64,000 nt of DNA from NCBI GenBank assembly GCA_903813345.2, contig CAIIXF020000011.1:22613754-22677753 (forward strand), written 5' to 3'. This DNA is from Owenia fusiformis (lineage: Eukaryota > Annelida > Polychaeta > Sabellida > Oweniidae). Made by a program: the position numbers and the translations under genes. The notes below the pieces were generated by a model. The model worked only from the letters and a program-made list of their open reading frames with translations, did not search any database and had not been told where the DNA came from. Below are positions 60,984-64,000 of the stretch, piece by piece (the stretch's first letter is position 1; every line of letters starts with the position of its first letter).

Positions 60984-62241
60984 CACGGTGCCCATGACAA
61001 GCTGCGCGCCTACTTAGGCGCGCAGTTTGTTTCGATCACAAACTGCGTGCCTAAGAACATTGGATCATTTAAGTTGGAGTCTGTATTTTGAAACGTTATT
61101 TAAAGACATTTATCCTGCATTGTTTTCTTGTTCAATGCGTTCATTCTGTGGCGAATATACGAATCTTGCAAATACTAGCAAAAACTGTGTGCAAATGAAT
61201 CTTAGTTTTAAAACATAAGCAGATTAATGGCATTTTCGTAACTGATTTATTGGGAATTTATACGTAAATCGATCTAGCACTTTAAACATAAATGACAAAT
61301 ACTTTAGACTCGTTTTATATTTAATTCCTTACACATTTATCGTGTTTAATTCAAAATATTTCGAAATAAAGCAGATAATCAGGAGATTAAAAAGAAATAC
61401 ACCACAAACTGCGCGCCTACTTTAGCCAGAAATTACAATCTGTGCGCATACACTATTAAAACTACATATTATCATTGGAATTTCTACAGAGGTACGTGTA
61501 GGTGTTTTCGATGTAGCTTTGGAAATTTTGCTTTATCGTCAGATTTTATGAGATTTTCATATTGAAAGTCAAAATGTATAATAGAAGTGACAATTAAGTT
61601 GGGAACGAAAAAAACATTTATTTTCAGATCACCATCTTGGTGGATGGACTCTCATAGTGTTTCAATTATGGGGTTCTACTATTAGACACAAATGTGCCTT
61701 GTATGGCGCTTATGTTTTCTAATAATACAAAACAAGCTTGGATAGGCAAGCAGTTTTGAAATATTAGGCACGCAGTTTGGGAAATACATGTGAATATAGG
61801 CGCGCAGTTTGACAAGAAAAATGTTTAAATCACGTTTATGGCGTATTATCGTTTTGAACACAAACTTTGCTGTTTTAATCAGATGGAGTGATCCTATATA
61901 TTCTAGCATACACAGACACAATGGCTGAATAAACGGCAAATGACGATAAAAAGACATAGATATAACTTTACACTGTAAATTTTGAACACAGAAGTTACTT
62001 AAGACCCTTATATTGAGATAACTAGGTTTACATCGGGAAAAACATTGAGTACTATGAGTAAATTAAGTTCATCTTCACAGAATGGTACTATCTTTAGAAC
62101 GAAACTAACCTTGTATTTTTCGTATTTTGGCTCTTTTTGGGAGTCGTGTCCTCCCCGTCTCATATTTTGAAATATGCGCGCAGTTTGTCAGAGTTTCAAA
62201 CTGCGTGCCTAGTAGGCACGCTGCTTGACATGGGCATCGTG
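60984..62241. mobile_element. Transib-like non-autonomous transposon, 1258 bp, RSS-heptamer-like ends
   Basis: The left end is CACGGTGCCCATGACAAGC; the inverse of the right end is CACGATGCCCATGTCAAGC. The inverted repeats run about 46 bases. TAGGG flanks both sides (60979-60983 and 62242-62246), and removing the element restores the TTCTAGGGGTTTTAG of repeat A exactly. 5-bp duplications with CAC-R-TG heptamers are hallmarks of Transib/RAG-type transposons. Nine copies of AAACTGCGYGCCTA lie inside in both orientations. No transposase frame is present. Confidence 0.85.
61002..62224. repeat. Nine interspersed copies of AAACTGCGYGCCTA within the Transib-like element
   Basis: Copies at about 61002, 61015, 61039, 61406, 61765, 61797, 62175, 62198 and 62213; clustered at both ends, where pairs form perfect palindromes (CTGCGCGCCTA/TAGGCGCGCAG), with three in the middle. 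A likely protein-binding motif. Confidence 0.9.
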
Positions 62242-62640
62242 TAGGGGTTTTAGTGCTAGTTTAGAAGGCATTCATTTTACAATATCGACCTAAGAAATGT
62301 GTGACGTCATAGTGGTGGTCAATATGGACCGGTCTAGAATATATTCTGGACCGGCAATTTTTCCCGGGAAATTAGATATCGTTCAATGCGTAAGATTTTC
62401 TTGCTGTTTCAGTCCTGGTCGTGAACGGTGGTAATAATACTAATAACGTCATTTCTGCTAGCAATATTGTACAAATAGTGACTGCCATTGAGGGAAATAG
62501 TGTAAATATTTTCCTCAAGGGAATATCCTGTCCACTGACGTGTTCCCGAGGCTGCAGGCCGAGGGAACAAGTCAGTTGACAGGATATTCCCGAGAGGAAA
62601 ATTTTTACACTATTTCCCGAAAATGTGGCAGTCACTATTT
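62242..62640. repeat. Repeat A unit with a foldback core
   Basis: Continues the interrupted head (TAGGGGTTTTAGTGCTAG), then the tail to AATAACGTCATTTCT at about 62444. The core 62473-62640 is a large palindrome (AAATAGTGACTGCCA against TGGCAGTCACTATTT) with apex TTCCCGAGGCTGCAGGCCGA. Confidence 0.88.
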
Positions 62641-62943
62641 GTTTTATTATATACCTGATAAGTACTCTGTAAACAAAAACAAAATGAGAAGTCTTTTCAT
62701 TTCAATATCAAATGTTCACAGGTTCTTGTTGGCATTTAAAGGCATTTTACCTTTCAACTCCTATAATCTCAGATTTGGGGGAAGATAAAACGTACTATTG
62801 ACTGGTCACATGACCTAACTGGTGATAAGTACAATTCATCTTCCCTGAAAGCAGGGATTTAGGACTTTCCAGGGAATTAGTTCATCTATTCCATGTCATG
62901 TGACCATGAATAAGCCAATGAGCATATAGAATACATTTGAGGT

Positions 62944-62977
62944 ATATAATAAAGTGAAATATTTCACTTTATTATAT
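62944..62977. repeat. 34-bp perfect palindrome
   Basis: ATATAATAAAGTGAAAT is followed directly by its exact reverse complement. AT-rich; may extrude as a cruciform. Confidence 0.95.
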
Positions 62978-63157
62978 CATTGCTAGAATTTGTGTCCTTT
63001 GATTGGCTGATTCAGTACCATGTGATCAAAAATACCAAAGCGTATTTCACAGCTCCCTTAATTTTGGAATTATAAAAGACGTATTGCCCGGCGTATTGCC
63101 CGCCCGGGAATTCTGAATCGTCCCGTTTCGTCCAGTACAGTTGTGACGTGCATCAAA

Positions 63158-63419
63158 ATGGCAGACGGAAAAAGATTTAAAAGTCTGAATTCCGATGAAA
63201 AGAACGACATCTTGAGGGATGTGCATTCTAAAAACACCATTAAATCAACGGAATGACATCTAATGTCTTAGAACATTTTCAAGTGTTATGTCCACAAACG
63301 AAATAGACGTTAAATCTATCGATAAAATCGTTCTGGATGGAATTTTAGAGGATTTTTTTGGAACTGCGAACGAAGGATGGGGAATATTACAAGAGTGCCA
63401 GTCTGCAAAGTAAGCGAAT
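63158..63419 (+). pseudogene. Crypton-like (DUF3504/tyrosine recombinase family) N-terminal fragment, broken
   Basis: From ATG 63158 the first frame reads 32 codons with DEKNDILRDVHSKNTIKSTE, then stops at 63254-63256. Later pieces in other frames give SIDKIVLDGILEDFF and ELRTKDGEYYKSASLQS. The Ser-Lys-Asn-Thr motif and the K-DG-Y--S-SL motif are typical of the N-terminal part of Crypton-derived recombinase-like proteins. At least two frameshifts separate them and the catalytic domain is absent, so this is a remnant. The family call is from motif memory only. Confidence 0.5.
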
Positions 63420-63427
63420 GTCTAGCA

Positions 63428-63640
63428 ATGATATAATAAAACAAATATTTCATTCTATGTTCGGGCAATACCTGTTGCACTTTCAATGATTTTTGCAGCA
63501 TGTATTTCCCTCGCCCTACGGGCTGCGGGCAATACAAACTGCAAAAATCATTGAAAGATGAACAGGTATTGCCCTTCATAGAATGAAATATTTGCTTAAT
63601 ATTGCCCTTAGAAATGACGTTATTGTACTATTAATCAGTT
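63428..63640. repeat. Foldback core and terminal piece of repeat A
   Basis: The arms ATATTTCATTCTATG and TTTTTGCAG (63456-63500) pair with CTGCAAAAATCATTGAAAG...CATAGAATGAAATAT. The apex is TTCCCTCGCCCTACGGGCTG. It ends with AATATTGCCCTTAGAAATGA-CGTTATTGTACTATT, the same right arm as at 54310-54345. Confidence 0.9.
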
Positions 63641-64000
63641 AAAGGCCCCATATAAAGTTTAAACCACTTTGGCTTATATTTTTTGTCTTATCCAATGTTA
63701 TCAAAGCGTGAAATGTGAAACTTTTCAGTCGAAATGTTGAGGCATGCGCAGACCTCTATTTAGTGATATTTTCATTTCAAATTTGGCGGCCAATCCGATG
63801 TCTGACGACCCTTACAAAGAATCTAGGCACTGTGCATTTTTACCTCCTGTGAAATAACAAGTGGAATTTAGTAGTTGTTTTGTGTTTTATTATCATTCTG
63901 CATCGTAGATCTATGTGATGTGGTGTTGAAATGTCAGCAGAAATACATATCCATACGATAATCGAGTGAATCAGATAACAGATTTTTCGAAAACCCGTCT
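63641..64000. other. Window end, no feature seen
   Basis: Unique sequence after the last repeat A arm. I see no exon or repeat I can support. Confidence 0.4.

Noticed and set aside
1-64000. tRNA, rRNA or CRISPR features
   Set aside because: No cloverleaf with a T-loop GTTCRA box or rRNA core sequence was seen. The regular repeats lack unique spacers and lie in a eukaryotic genome.

Overview
This is an AT-rich animal nuclear DNA window: short exons with GT/AG splice junctions, long introns, many minisatellites and several transposons. The two host genes are metazoan families, an adhesion GPCR and a lin-28 homologue. With a Polinton/Maverick, a Crypton-like fragment and abundant foldback repeats, they suggest a marine invertebrate. 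A lophotrochozoan such as a bivalve mollusc is my guess from general character, not proof.

Host genes. On the + strand, 3226-9201 carries the last six exons of an adhesion G-protein-coupled receptor (ADGRG-like), from intracellular loop 1/TM2 to the stop; its 5' part lies outside the window. On the - strand, 36162-22314 carries a lin-28 homologue: a possible short first exon, two exons forming the cold-shock domain, and a last exon with two CCHC zinc knuckles. The genes converge on about 13 kb without recognisable coding sequence. The lin-28 side of that interval holds four let-7 seed matches in the sense of lin-28, two of them 8-mers, and one lin-4/miR-125-type 8-mer. This fits the known let-7/lin-28 circuit and suggests a long 3' UTR.

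Repeats. About a dozen minisatellite arrays (17-57 bp units) fill introns and flanks. Several start exactly at an exon edge and copy the splice donor, the splice acceptor or the stop codon.

36.2-53.5 kb has no gene I can support. It contains a 176-bp tandem duplication, a C-rich repeat cluster (48.2-49.9 kb) and a small hAT-like MITE.

53.5-64 kb is a nest of mobile DNA. A foldback repeat family (here repeat A) was hit by two elements whose ends begin CAC and which are flanked by 5-bp target duplications. The first (54444-59486) was itself entered by a 3.3-kb internally deleted Polinton with intact ~218-bp terminal repeats and 6-bp duplications, and by a 248-bp element of the same CAC/5-bp type. 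The second (60984-62241) has RSS-heptamer-like termini (CACGGTG/CACGATG), as in Transib/RAG-type transposons, and carries nine copies of an internal motif. The Polinton keeps an intact integrase, a zinc-finger ORF and a broken packaging-ATPase fragment. A Crypton-like recombinase fragment lies at 63.2-63.4 kb. Foldback hairpins with different arms but a similar CCCTCGG-type apex recur here and in lin-28 intron 1.
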